Of a stretch of DNA of 64,000 nt, positions 10,447-19,528 are shown one piece after another (the first letter of the stretch is position 1; every line of letters starts with the position of its first letter). The translations under genes and the position numbers were made by a program. The stretch comes from Tanticharoenia sakaeratensis NBRC 103193 (GTDB lineage Bacteria > Pseudomonadota > Alphaproteobacteria > Acetobacterales > Acetobacteraceae). The notes beneath the pieces are model-generated. The model did not search any database, was not told the DNA's origin, and saw only the letters and a program-made list of their open reading frames with translations. The stretch is from NCBI RefSeq assembly GCF_000963885.1, contig NZ_BALE01000010.1:288715-352714 (forward strand), given 5' to 3'.

Positions 10447-11181
10447 TTACTGACCGAACCCGTCATCCGGCGCCTGCTTCACGTTCACTGAAAACGGATG
10501 CACGTAGGGGGCCTCGACAGGCGCCCCGTCACGGATGGACGGGAAAAAGTGAGCGGTCGCGATGAACTGCGACAGCGATCTGGAAAATGCGGGCCAGTCC
10601 GAGGTGACCGAGCATTCCCGCTGGTGGCCGGACGCATCGACGATGCAATGCACCTGCGCATGGGCCCAGCCGGATGACGGCCCGGTGTCCTGTGCAGTCA
10701 GATGTGGGAGCGGCATCGGGGGCGATGCCATGTAGTCGATCGCAGGTTCAGTCTGCGTCCGGGCATGTTTCGGCCACGGATAGGCAAAGTTGATGAAGAT
10801 TTCAGCGTGCCCAGGCACAGGCAGGCCATTGTGCAAGGCAGGCAGATAGCGAGCATGCAACGCGTATTGCAGCACCGTATCGGCGAAGATGGGCAGACTG
10901 GCGGACACCACCTTGCAGGCTGACGCGCGCCCGTCCGCGGTCACGTCGCAGCTGACCTTGGCCTCGCCTGCGACCTGTGCCGCAAGCGCCTGCGCCGGAT
11001 AGGCCGGTGCAGGCGTCAGTGCCGGATTGATGCGCGCATTGTCCTCGTTGCTGCCGGCGTCGGCCAGCGCCACGCCACTCTGCGAAAGCGAGAGGCCGAC
11101 GAGGGCAGCCCCCAGTGCCGTGCGATATCTCGCAGCCGGTGAAACGCCGGAGTCAGGAAGAAGAGTGGTGATGAAGCGCAT
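10447..11181 (-). CDS. Secreted protein with two TonB C-terminal-like domains (paralogue)
   Basis: A 244-residue paralogue of the neighbouring gene: signal peptide ending near ALADA, a TonB-C-like repeat around YPAQAL...ARYLPAL, a second, more divergent one (VHCIVDASG...AHFFPS), and the terminal DDGFGQ. Four Cys occur as two pairs (CDV/CKV and CIV/CSV), one pair per domain, at the same places as in the paralogue, suggesting one disulfide per domain. I chose the start at 11181 (MRFITTLL); the frame continues 11 codons upstream to 11214. As in the paralogue, no anchor or Pro-rich region exists. The gene sits between its paralogue and gcd on the same strand but is separated from gcd by a terminator. 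Confidence 0.7.
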   Translation of the reverse strand: MRFITTLLPDSGVSPAARYRTALGAALVGLSLSQSGVALADAGSNEDNARINPALTPAPAYPAQALAAQVAGEAKVSCDVTADGRASACKVVSASLPIFADTVLQYALHARYLPALHNGLPVPGHAEIFINFAYPWPKHARTQTEPAIDYMASPPMPLPHLTAQDTGPSSGWAHAQVHCIVDASGHQRECSVTSDWPAFSRSLSQFIATAHFFPSIRDGAPVEAPYVHPFSVNVKQAPDDGFGQ

Positions 11182-11247
11182 GTGTTCTTTGTAATGGCTT
11201 CGTATCGTGACCACCAGATCCGGTCATTTTATTTCCGGACATAAAAA

Positions 11248-11269
11248 AGGCCCGCCTTTCGGCGGGCCT
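11248..11269 (-). terminator. Rho-independent terminator of gcd
   Basis: A perfect 9-bp stem (AGGCCCGCC / GGCGGGCCT) with a GAAA loop read on the minus strand, followed directly by a run of six T. It lies 29 bases past the gcd stop and before the TonB-C-like gene, so the two minus-strand genes are separate transcription units. Confidence 0.85.
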
Positions 11270-11297
11270 CTTCCGGATCCGGAGGATACTGGTCGGA

Positions 11298-13724
11298 TCA
11301 GTGACCGTCGGGCAGCGCCCAGGCGATGAGGTAGTCGCCGAGCTTCGACGGGAACGACCCGTGTCCACCGACATACGAGACGATGTACTGCTTGCCGTTG
11401 ACCGCATAGGTCATCGGCGTCGACTGGCCACCGGCCGGCAGCGACTGCTGCCAGAGCTGCTTGCCGTTCGTCACGTCATAGGCGCGGATGTAGTAGTCCA
11501 TCGATGCCGTCAGGAAGGCGACGTTGCCTGCCGTGACCAGCGGACCACCCAGTGCCGGCACGCCGATCTTCACCGGCGGCAGCGTCACGGGCAGCGAGCT
11601 GCCATACATGCTGTTCTGCATGGTGCCGTTGCGGTGCTGCCAGATGATCTTGTTCGTGCGGAGGTCCATGGCTGCCATGTAGCCCCACGGCGGATTGCGG
11701 CACGGCATCTTCAATCCGACCTTGATCAGGATCGGGTCGAGGAACGGATCGAGCTCGACGGCATACGGAATGCCGTAGTTATGCTGGATGCCGTTCTCGC
11801 CACCCGGTGCCAGCGTGCCCTTCTGGGGCGGCCAGAGCGGGTTGTTCGATCCGCGCGGGATGAGCTGCGAGACGAAGGGCAGCGAAATCGGATCGCCGAT
11901 CGCGATCTGACGCTGCGGATCGACTGCAAGGCCACCCCATTCGAACATGCCGAGGTTGCCCGGGAAGATCAGCGACCCTTGGGTCGACGGCGGCGTGAAC
12001 GGGCCTTCATAGCGCAGCTGATGGAAGGCAACGCGGCAGATCAGCTGGTCGAACACCGTGCCGCCCCACATGTCCGCACCCGTCAGCGGTGCCTTCGGAC
12101 GGAAGGTCAGCTGCGAGAAGGGCTGGGTCGGGGAGAGGTGATCACCAGGTGCTGCGCCCTGCGGCACGGGCGTCTCGGGCGCCGGGACGATCGGCTTGCC
12201 GGTGCGGCGGTCGAGCACGAAGATGTTGCCCGTCTTGGCCGGCGCATAGATCGCGGGAACGACGGTGCCGTCCTTCTGGGTGATGTCCACGAGGCTCGGC
12301 TGCGAGGGAATATCCATGTCCCACAGGTCATGGTGGACCGTCTGGTAGAACCAGGCGAGCTTGCCCGTGTCGGCGTTCAGCGCCAGCAGGCCCGAGGCAT
12401 AACGCTCGGAATCCGCGTTGCGGTTGCCGCCCCATTCGTCAGGCGTCTGCACGCCGGTCGGAATGTAGATCAGGTTCAGATTGTGATCGTAGGACGAGGT
12501 GATCCACGAGTTCGGCGAATTCGGAACGAACTTGTGGTCCGGGCCCGGCATCTGGTTCGGGTCAGGGTTGCCCGTATCGAATACCCAGGTCAGCTTGCCT
12601 GTGTAGATGTCGTAGGCACGGGTCACGCCCGAAGGCTCATGCACCGAGTTGTTGTCGGTCACGGCACCCGACTGGATCACTAGCTTGTCGGTCACGACAG
12701 GGGGCGACGTGCCTTCCCATTCACCCGGCGTGGTGACTGTCATGCCTTCTTCGCGCAGGTCGAGTTCGCCGTTGTTGCCGAAGCTCGGGCAACGGCTGCC
12801 GTCGTCGGCATTGATGGCGAACATGCGGCCGTCATTGGTCGGCAGGAAGACGCGATGTGCGCATTCCGTCGGCGCAGGCTGGCCATCGATCGTCACCGCG
12901 TTCGCAGGCGTCGCATGATAGGTGACGCCGCGGCAGGTCAGATGCTGGAAGCCCGGGTTCACGTAAAGCTTCGGATCGAAGACCCACTTCGTCTTGCCGG
13001 TGGCGGCGTCGACAGCGAACAGCTTCTGATGCACCGAGCAGAAATACAGCGTCCCGTTCGCCATGACCGGGGTGGCTTCGTTGGTCGTCTCGCCGGGATC
13101 GTTCGCATTCTTCAGATCGCCGGTCCGCATGATCCAGGCAACCTTTAGGTTCTGGGCGTTCGACGAGTTGATCTGCTTCAGGGGCGAGAAACGGTCACCG
13201 TACTGCGTGCGGCCGTAGGCGTGCCATTCGCTGTCGGGAACCGTGCCGGAATCGCTCGGATTGGCATTGACGATCTGCGTCGGCAGGTTGCCGTCGAACG
13301 AATACGGATCCTGCGTGATCGAGAACAGGACGACGACGATCGCGAGCGCCACGCTGGCGGCAAGCGGTGCGATCGTGGCCCGGTTGGCGGCCAGCGGCCG
13401 CGTGATGAACGGCAGCAGGAGCCAGATGCCGAGAATGACGATGACGTCGCCACGCGGGACGAGCGACCAGAAGTCGAACCCGGCCTCGGCCACGGCCCAG
13501 ATCAGGCTGCCGATCGTGATTGCGGCATAGACCCAGAGCGCTGATGCGCGGCCACGATACAAAAGGAACGCGGTCGCGAACATCGCGAGGCCGCAGATGA
13601 GATAATAAGGAGTGTCACCGTAAGAGAGGAGCCAGACCCCGCCGACGGCAAGATAGGCGCCAATCAGTGCCGTGACGACGGCTGTCAGCAGGACCAGTGG
13701 CCTTGCCCGTGTGTGCGTGTTCAT
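11298..13724 (-). CDS. gcd: Membrane-bound PQQ-dependent glucose dehydrogenase
   Basis: Inner-membrane quinoprotein that oxidises glucose to gluconolactone on the periplasmic side and passes electrons to ubiquinone. At 808 residues it matches the Gluconobacter enzyme length. Residues 1-140 hold five hydrophobic segments (membrane anchor and quinone site). From about 170 to the end is the eight-bladed PQQ propeller, with family motifs WHAYGRTQYGDRFSPL, FDTGNPDPNQ and SPNSWITSSYDHNLN, and a C-terminal PAGGQSTPMTY-type blade. Cofactor is PQQ with Ca2+ or Mg2+; no pqq genes are in the window. It is transcribed alone, with its own terminator, divergent from rpmI. This gene is one of the main reasons for assigning the window to acetic acid bacteria. 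Confidence 0.96.
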   Translation of the reverse strand: MNTHTRARPLVLLTAVVTALIGAYLAVGGVWLLSYGDTPYYLICGLAMFATAFLLYRGRASALWVYAAITIGSLIWAVAEAGFDFWSLVPRGDVIVILGIWLLLPFITRPLAANRATIAPLAASVALAIVVVLFSITQDPYSFDGNLPTQIVNANPSDSGTVPDSEWHAYGRTQYGDRFSPLKQINSSNAQNLKVAWIMRTGDLKNANDPGETTNEATPVMANGTLYFCSVHQKLFAVDAATGKTKWVFDPKLYVNPGFQHLTCRGVTYHATPANAVTIDGQPAPTECAHRVFLPTNDGRMFAINADDGSRCPSFGNNGELDLREEGMTVTTPGEWEGTSPPVVTDKLVIQSGAVTDNNSVHEPSGVTRAYDIYTGKLTWVFDTGNPDPNQMPGPDHKFVPNSPNSWITSSYDHNLNLIYIPTGVQTPDEWGGNRNADSERYASGLLALNADTGKLAWFYQTVHHDLWDMDIPSQPSLVDITQKDGTVVPAIYAPAKTGNIFVLDRRTGKPIVPAPETPVPQGAAPGDHLSPTQPFSQLTFRPKAPLTGADMWGGTVFDQLICRVAFHQLRYEGPFTPPSTQGSLIFPGNLGMFEWGGLAVDPQRQIAIGDPISLPFVSQLIPRGSNNPLWPPQKGTLAPGGENGIQHNYGIPYAVELDPFLDPILIKVGLKMPCRNPPWGYMAAMDLRTNKIIWQHRNGTMQNSMYGSSLPVTLPPVKIGVPALGGPLVTAGNVAFLTASMDYYIRAYDVTNGKQLWQQSLPAGGQSTPMTYAVNGKQYIVSYVGGHGSFPSKLGDYLIAWALPDGH

Positions 13725-14054
13725 ATGATTCCCAGATGTTCTGGAGGACGTCGAACGATCGAACTTCTTACAAAAAGCACATGTTTGGGGTGTATGGTCA
13801 ACAGGACGTGATCGCCGCCGACAATGCCCTCTTGAACATGGGGTAGCCCTCGTCTATGAGGGCCGCTTCGCTGCGTGGGTACGGGCATTGCGCCATGTCA
13901 TCCATGCAGGTCTGAACGTCTGAGTCACCGCACGCGACCGGGCCGATTGCGGCATGCCCGGCCGTGCGTCTGCGCGCATCTTCCCGATAACGGTTGAGTG
14001 CGCGTGTCCCGCAAGGGCGTCAGAAATGGCGTCCGTGGAGAAGAGGAGATCGAA
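13725..14054. other. Divergent intergenic region between gcd and rpmI
   Basis: 330 bases with no gene I can support. It must carry the gcd promoter (minus) and the rpmI-rplT promoter and leader (plus). A small hairpin (GCCCTC / GAGGGC, 13846-13863) lies in the middle. A gaggaga Shine-Dalgarno stretch precedes rpmI at 14044-14050. infC, which precedes rpmI in many bacteria, is not here. No convincing -35/-10 pair could be assigned by eye. Confidence 0.5.
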
Positions 14055-14258
14055 ATGCCCAAGATGAAGACCAAGTCGTCGGTCAAGAAGCGGTTCAAGA
14101 TCACCGCGACCGGCAAGGTGATGTGCGGCCCGGGCAACAAGCGCCATGGCCTCATCAACCGCCCGCAGAAGATGAAGCGCACCAATCGCGGCCCGCAGAC
14201 CATGACGGACATGGATGCGAAGACCGTGAAGCAGTGGGCCCCCTACGGGCTGGCGTGA
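14055..14258 (+). CDS. rpmI: 50S ribosomal protein L35
   Basis: A 67-residue basic protein that begins [17 protein letters not shown] and contains the family KRHGLINRP segment, both hallmarks of L35. It binds 23S rRNA in the large subunit. ATG at 14055 follows a gaggaga ribosome binding site; the open frame further upstream is not conserved. rplT follows after 11 bases, the usual rpmI-rplT pair. L20 autoregulation of this operon is known in other bacteria, but I did not identify the binding structure here. Confidence 0.97.
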
Positions 14259-14269
14259 GGAGATAGGCA

Positions 14270-14626
14270 ATGGCACGAGTCAAACGCGGCGTTACGACGC
14301 ACGCCCGTCACAAGAAGGTTCTCGAGCTCGCGAAGGGTTATCGCGGCCGGTCCTCGACCAACTACCGTATCGCGCTCGAGCGCGTCGAGAAGGCGCTGCG
14401 CTATGCGTATCGCGATCGTCGCAACAAGAAGCGCGACTTCCGCGCCCTGTGGATCCAGCGCATCAACGCTGCCGTGCGCGAGCACGGGCTGACCTACAGC
14501 AAGTTCATCAACGGTCTGGACAAGGCCGGGATCGAGATCGACCGCAAGGTGCTCGCCGCCATCGCCTATGACGATGCGGCTGCCTTCGCCGAGATCGTGA
14601 AGAAGGCGCAGGCGGCACTCGCCTGA
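14270..14626 (+). CDS. rplT: 50S ribosomal protein L20
   Basis: A 118-residue L20, an early assembly protein of the 50S subunit. The start [18 protein letters not shown], the basic helix [13 protein letters not shown] and the segment [20 protein letters not shown] match the family over its whole normal length. Its Shine-Dalgarno (gaggag region at 14257-14262) lies in the short gap after rpmI. A strong terminator follows at 14693-14738, closing the rpmI-rplT unit before pheS. Confidence 0.97.
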   Translation: MARVKRGVTTHARHKKVLELAKGYRGRSSTNYRIALERVEKALRYAYRDRRNKKRDFRALWIQRINAAVREHGLTYSKFINGLDKAGIEIDRKVLAAIAYDDAAAFAEIVKKAQAALA

Positions 14627-14692
14627 TCCTTCTTACTCGCGCGCCGTTGCAATGTCCTTCGGGAGGTTGCGGCGGCTTCGCGAAGATGGTTG

Positions 14693-14738
14693 AAACGGGC
14701 CGTTTCCCAGCGACTGGGAAGCGGCCCGTTTTCGTTTT
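14693..14738 (+). terminator. Rho-independent terminator after rplT
   Basis: A long GC-rich stem (AACGGGCCG...CGGCCCGTT extended inward by TTCCCAG/CTGGGAA with a small apical loop) runs straight into TTTTCGTTTT. It is 67 bases downstream of the rplT stop, so pheS, which starts 77 bases later, should have its own promoter. Confidence 0.85.
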
Positions 14739-14814
14739 GGCGCGGCTGTCCGGTCGGTTTCTGGGCGGTATGATGGAACGGGAGGCCGCGCAGGGCCTGC
14801 GCGGGGGCAGTTAG

Positions 14815-15885
14815 ATGAGCGACGATCTCGACGCATTGCGCAGCCAGACGCTTTCAGCGCTTGCCGGGGCAGCCGACATGCAGGCCTGGGATGCGATCCG
14901 CGTCGCGACACTTGGCAAATCCGGCGCGCTGACCGGCATGCTCAAGCAGCTCGGCCGCATGGGACCGGACGAACGTCGGGCACGCGGGGCTGCGCTGAAC
15001 CGGTTGCGCGATGAACTGCAGTTGGCGATTGCCGATCGCGGTGCCGCTATCGAGGCACAGGCGCTGGACGCCCGGTTGAGCGCAGAGCGCGTGGACGTCA
15101 CGGCTCCTGTGACGGAGTCGCCGTCCGGTCTGATCCACCCGATCAGCCGGACGGTCGAGGAAATGACGGCGATCTTCGGCGCGATGGGCTTCTCGGTGGC
15201 CGAAGGACCGGACATCGAGACGCAGTGGCATAACTTCTCGGCGCTCAATACGCCCGACCATCATCCGGCCCGCACGGAACACGACACGTTCTATCTGCCG
15301 CCATCCCCGGGTTCCAACCTGCCGCGCGTGTTGCGGACGCAGACGTCGGGCGTGCAGGTGCGTACAATGCTGGACCGGGAGCCGCCGATCCGGATCATCG
15401 CGCCGGGCCGGACATATCGTGCGGATCACGACGCAACCCATTCTCCGATGTTCCACCAGTGCGAGGGGCTCGTCATCGACCGCGGGATCACGCTGGGGCA
15501 TCTGAAAGGCTGCTTGATCGAATTCCTGCGCGTGTTCTTCGACAAGCCGTCGCTCCCGGTGCGCTTCCGGGCATCCTATTTCCCGTTCACCGAGCCCTCG
15601 ATGGAGGTCGATATCGGGTGGTCGCGCAAGACCGGCGAGATCGGGGGCGGGTCGGACTGGCTGGAAGTCCTGGGCTCCGGCATGGTGCACCCGCGCGTGC
15701 TGGCGAACTGCGGCATCGATCCTGAAGTCTGGCAGGGCTTCGCGTTCGGGATGGGGATCGAGCGGCTGACGATGCTGAAGAACGGTATTCCGGATCTGCG
15801 CTCATTCTACGAGAGCGATGTGCGCTGGCTGCGTCACTACGGGACGTCGCCCCTGTCGCCGGCCAATCTGGCGGAGGGAATCTGA
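14815..15885 (+). CDS. pheS: Phenylalanyl-tRNA synthetase alpha subunit
   Basis: Catalytic alpha subunit (356 residues) of the class II (alpha-beta)2 enzyme that charges tRNA-Phe. The N-terminal coiled coil (residues 1-85) precedes the catalytic core with motif 2 (around FRASYFPFTEPSMEVDI), GSGMVHPRVL and the motif 3 segment GMGIERLTML. ATG at 14815 follows a purine-rich ggggg stretch. The stop shares one base with the pheT start, giving the usual coupled pheST pair. Confidence 0.97.
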   Translation: MSDDLDALRSQTLSALAGAADMQAWDAIRVATLGKSGALTGMLKQLGRMGPDERRARGAALNRLRDELQLAIADRGAAIEAQALDARLSAERVDVTAPVTESPSGLIHPISRTVEEMTAIFGAMGFSVAEGPDIETQWHNFSALNTPDHHPARTEHDTFYLPPSPGSNLPRVLRTQTSGVQVRTMLDREPPIRIIAPGRTYRADHDATHSPMFHQCEGLVIDRGITLGHLKGCLIEFLRVFFDKPSLPVRFRASYFPFTEPSMEVDIGWSRKTGEIGGGSDWLEVLGSGMVHPRVLANCGIDPEVWQGFAFGMGIERLTMLKNGIPDLRSFYESDVRWLRHYGTSPLSPANLAEGI

Positions 15886-18350
15886 TGCCCATGAAGTTCA
15901 CCCTGTCCTGGCTGCGCGAGCACCTGGACTTCACGGCGTCCCTCGACGAGATCTGCACGAAGCTCAACAGCATCGGGCTCGAGGTCGAAAGCGTCGAAAA
16001 CCCCGGCGACAAGCTGCGAGGCTTCCGGACGGCCAAGATCGTGGAGGCGCACAAGCATCCCGACGCCGACCGTCTGCGGGTCTGCCGTGTCGCGGCCGGC
16101 GGTGACTTCCCGGACGTCCAGGTCGTCTGCGGCGCGCCGAATGCGCGCAGCGGGCTGAACGTGATCTTCGCGGCACCCGGCACGTTCATTCCGGGCTCGG
16201 GCATCACGATCAAGGCAGGCGCAATCCGGGGGCAGAAGAGCGAGGGGATGCTGTGCTCCCTGCGCGAGCTTGGCCTGGGTGAAGAGCATGACGGCATCGC
16301 CGAACTGCCGGAAGGCAGTGTGATCGGCGAGGATTACGCGACCTTTGCAAAGCTCGACGATCCGGTCATCGAAATTGCGATCACGCCGAACCGAGGCGAC
16401 GCGCTGTCAGTGCGCGGGATCGCACGTGACCTCGCGGCAGCGGGGATCGGGCATCTCAAGCCGTTCCTGATCGACACGGTCGACGGGGAATTCCCATCGC
16501 CGATTTCCTGGCGGATCGACTATCCCGAGGCCTGTCCCTATGTGCTGGGCCGGCTGGTGCGCGGTGTGCGCAACGGTCCGAGCCCCGACTGGCTGCGGCG
16601 TCGTCTGGAATCGGTCGGTGTGAAGTCGATTTCGGCGCTGGTCGATGTGACGAATCTGCTGGCCTATGATCTTGGTCGGCCACTGCACGTGTTCGATGCA
16701 CGCAAGCTCGCAGGCGATACGCTTGCGATCTGCCGCGCGGCGCGGGAGACGTTCACCGGGCTCGACGGCCGCGAGCATGTGCTCGGCACCGACGACATGG
16801 TGATCGTCGATGCGCATGGCGTTCAGTCGCTGGCGGGCATCATGGGCGGCGCTGCCAGCGGATGCGATCTGGAGACCACGGATGTCTTCATCGAGTCCGC
16901 GCTGTTCGATCCGATCCGCATCGCGCTGACCGGGCGTCGGCTGGCCATTCACACCGATGCACGCGCGCGTTTCGAACGCGGGGTCGATCCGGCCCTGCCG
17001 CTGTCAGGGCTGGAGCAGGCAACGCGTCTGATCATCGAGCTGTGCGGCGGCGAGGCGAGCGAGATCGTCTCGGCAGGTGAGCCGCCGGCGTGGGAGCGTC
17101 AGGCGACGTTGCGGTTTGAGCGGATCAGCGCGCTGGGCGGCATCGAGATCGCGCCGGATGACGCCGTGACGACGCTCGAGCATCTGGGCTTTTCGGTGCG
17201 CGCGCGCGATGCGGAGGCGGCAACGTTCGCCGTGCCGTCGTGGCGCAACGATATCGCCGTAGCCCCCGTGCTGGATCAGGCGGCGACACTCGATGCCGAC
17301 GTTGCGGCCTCGGCGTCGGCGTCCGTGGCACGCATCGAGGCAGAGTGCGACCTGATCGAGGAAGTACTTCGCCTGCATGGTCTCGATGTGATCCCGCCCG
17401 TGGGCCTGCCGCAGACGCAGATCGTGCCTCAGGCGGCGCTCTCTGCCGAACAGACACGCGGTATGCTCGCGCGCCGGATCTGTGCGTCCCGCGGTCTGCT
17501 GGAGATGGTCGGATTCTCGTTCGTCTCGGGCGAGGACGCGGCCCTGTTCGGCGGGGTGGACGAATCATTGCGTCTGCTGAATCCGATCGCGACCGATCTG
17601 GATCAGCTGCGCCCGACACCGCTGGTCAATCTGGCGCGGGCGTTCGGCCGGAATGCCGCACGCGGGGCCAGCGATGCGGCCCTGTTCGAGCTGGGGGCGG
17701 CCTTTGCTGCCGACGGACAGACCCTCGTACTGGCTGGCCTGCGCGGCGGGCTGTCGCCCCGCGCGCCGGGTGTCGCTGCGCGCGAGCCGTCGGTCTGGGA
17801 TGCCAAGGCCGATTTCTGGGCCGTGCTTGAGGCGCTGGGTGCAGCCTCCGACGGGCTGACGGTGACGGCCGATGCGCCCGGCCACTATCACCCGGGCCGG
17901 TCGGGGCAGGTGCGTCAGGGACCGAAGCTGGTGCTCGGGCGGTTCGGCGAACTGCATCCAAAGATCGCGCGGGAGCTCGGTCTGGATGGCACGATTGCCT
18001 GTTTCGAGCTGTTCCTCGATGCGGTGCCGCTGCCGAAGAAGCGCCGCCGTGCAGCACCCGTTCTGTCGGCGCTGCAGCCGGTGCATCGGGATTTCGCATT
18101 CGTCGTGGCACCCGGCGTGGAAGCACAGGCCGTCCTGCGGGCGGCGCGCGGCGCGGAACGCAATCTGATCTCAGGCGTGCGTCTGTTCGATATCTATGAG
18201 GGCGTCGGTCTTCCCGAAGGTCACCGTTCTCTCGGCGTCGAGGTGGTGCTGCAGCCGGGCGAGGCGAGCCTGACGGATGCGGAGATCGAGGCCGTCTCGG
18301 CGAAGATCATCGCCGCCGTGGCCAAGGCAACCGGAGCCACGTTGCGCTGA
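15885..18350 (+). CDS. pheT: Phenylalanyl-tRNA synthetase beta subunit
   Basis: Beta subunit (821 residues). The order is EMAP/tRNA-binding domain (residues 40-150; VVCGAPNARSGL), B3/B4 editing domain, B5 domain, catalytic-like core and a C-terminal FDX-ACB anticodon-binding domain (LQPVHRDFAFVV onward). ATG at 15885 overlaps the pheS stop; a second ATG two codons later, MKFTLSWL, is an equally reasonable start. An Ala/Ser-rich insertion (DADVAASASASVARIEAE, near residue 475) is a little unusual and may be lineage-specific. The stop overlaps lpxB by one base. Confidence 0.97.
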   Translation: MPMKFTLSWLREHLDFTASLDEICTKLNSIGLEVESVENPGDKLRGFRTAKIVEAHKHPDADRLRVCRVAAGGDFPDVQVVCGAPNARSGLNVIFAAPGTFIPGSGITIKAGAIRGQKSEGMLCSLRELGLGEEHDGIAELPEGSVIGEDYATFAKLDDPVIEIAITPNRGDALSVRGIARDLAAAGIGHLKPFLIDTVDGEFPSPISWRIDYPEACPYVLGRLVRGVRNGPSPDWLRRRLESVGVKSISALVDVTNLLAYDLGRPLHVFDARKLAGDTLAICRAARETFTGLDGREHVLGTDDMVIVDAHGVQSLAGIMGGAASGCDLETTDVFIESALFDPIRIALTGRRLAIHTDARARFERGVDPALPLSGLEQATRLIIELCGGEASEIVSAGEPPAWERQATLRFERISALGGIEIAPDDAVTTLEHLGFSVRARDAEAATFAVPSWRNDIAVAPVLDQAATLDADVAASASASVARIEAECDLIEEVLRLHGLDVIPPVGLPQTQIVPQAALSAEQTRGMLARRICASRGLLEMVGFSFVSGEDAALFGGVDESLRLLNPIATDLDQLRPTPLVNLARAFGRNAARGASDAALFELGAAFAADGQTLVLAGLRGGLSPRAPGVAAREPSVWDAKADFWAVLEALGAASDGLTVTADAPGHYHPGRSGQVRQGPKLVLGRFGELHPKIARELGLDGTIACFELFLDAVPLPKKRRRAAPVLSALQPVHRDFAFVVAPGVEAQAVLRAARGAERNLISGVRLFDIYEGVGLPEGHRSLGVEVVLQPGEASLTDAEIEAVSAKIIAAVAKATGATLR

Positions 18351-19504
18351 TGCCCACCGATCCGCGCGTCATCTGGATCATGGCCGGAGAGGCCAGCGGG
18401 GACATTCTGGGCGCGCGGCTCATGGAGGCGATACGACGGCGCAGTCCAAGCATCGCCTTCGCCGGCATCGGCGGCCCGCGCATGGAGGCGTTGGGCCTGC
18501 ATTCGCTGTTCCCGATGCGTGACCTCTCGGTCATGGGACTGGTCGAGGTGCTGCCGCGCCTGCGGTTTCTCAGGCGCCGGCTGAACGAGGCGGTGCGGGA
18601 TATCGAACTGCGGCGTCCCGACCTGATCGTGACGATCGACAGCCCTGGGTTCGCCCTGCGCCTGCTGCGCCGGATCAAGAATCTCGGGATACCCCGGGTG
18701 CATTACGTGGCACCGCAGGTCTGGGCATGGCGGGAACACCGGGTGAAGGAATTCCCCGGCCTCTGGGATCGCCTGCTCTGCCTTCTGCCGTTCGAGCAGG
18801 ACTACTTCTCGGAATTCGATCTCGATGGCCGCTTCGTCGGCCATCCGGTCCTGCAGTCCGAAGCCGATCAGGGGGACGCGGATCGCTTCCGCAGGCGCCA
18901 CGACATCCGTCCCGATGCGCCCGTTCTGATCCTGATGCCCGGCAGCCGTCACTCCGAGGCGCCGCGGCTGATGCCGGTGTTCGGCCGGATGCTGGCTCTT
19001 CTGAAGCGGCGCTATCCGACATTGGTCCCGGTTCTCCCGGTCTCGTCCGGGATTGCGGACAGCGTGCGGGCCCAGGCCGCGCGCTGGCCGATCGCGCCCG
19101 TCATCGTAACCGATTTGCACGACAAGCATGACGCGTTTGCCGCTGCCGGAGCTGCCCTGACCAAGTCCGGCACGTCGACGCTGGAACTGGCGCTGGCGGG
19201 CGTGCCGATGGCCGTGACGTACCGGGTCAATCCGCTGACGGCCGCGGCCGTGCGCCGGATGATCAAGGTGGGCCATGTGGCGATGGTCAACCTGCTTGCC
19301 GGGCGGACCATCGTGCCGGAACTGCTTCAGGAAAACTGCCGCCCGGACATTCTTGCCGAGACGGTGTCGAAGCTCCTGTCCGACCCGGCAGTCGCGAATG
19401 CCCAGCGTGGGGCGTTCGCCGAAGTGCTCGCAAGCCTCAGGCCGGAAACGGGAACACCGGCGGATGCGGCGGCGGATGCCGTGATGGAGCTGCTTCCGCG
19501 CTGA
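18350..19504 (+). CDS. lpxB: Lipid-A-disaccharide synthase
   Basis: GT19 glycosyltransferase that joins UDP-2,3-diacylglucosamine and lipid X to make the lipid A disaccharide at the inner face of the cytoplasmic membrane. The 384-residue product shows the family start IMAGEASGDILGARL, the VHYVAPQVWAWR segment, LPGSR-like MPGSRHSEA and the sugar-nucleotide site KSGTSTLELAL. ATG at 18350 overlaps the pheT stop. lpxB is usually found with lpxD-fabZ-lpxA; here it is tied to pheST, which is worth noting in a window that also carries a large sphingolipid locus. Confidence 0.95.
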   Translation: MPTDPRVIWIMAGEASGDILGARLMEAIRRRSPSIAFAGIGGPRMEALGLHSLFPMRDLSVMGLVEVLPRLRFLRRRLNEAVRDIELRRPDLIVTIDSPGFALRLLRRIKNLGIPRVHYVAPQVWAWREHRVKEFPGLWDRLLCLLPFEQDYFSEFDLDGRFVGHPVLQSEADQGDADRFRRRHDIRPDAPVLILMPGSRHSEAPRLMPVFGRMLALLKRRYPTLVPVLPVSSGIADSVRAQAARWPIAPVIVTDLHDKHDAFAAAGAALTKSGTSTLELALAGVPMAVTYRVNPLTAAAVRRMIKVGHVAMVNLLAGRTIVPELLQENCRPDILAETVSKLLSDPAVANAQRGAFAEVLASLRPETGTPADAAADAVMELLPR

Positions 19505-19528
19505 TCGAAGCGCGAGCGCGCAGCGGGA

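Noticed and set aside
11301..12683. Long plus-strand open frame across gcd
   Set aside because: Antisense shadow of a certain gene (glucose dehydrogenase); no motif, unlikely residue composition.
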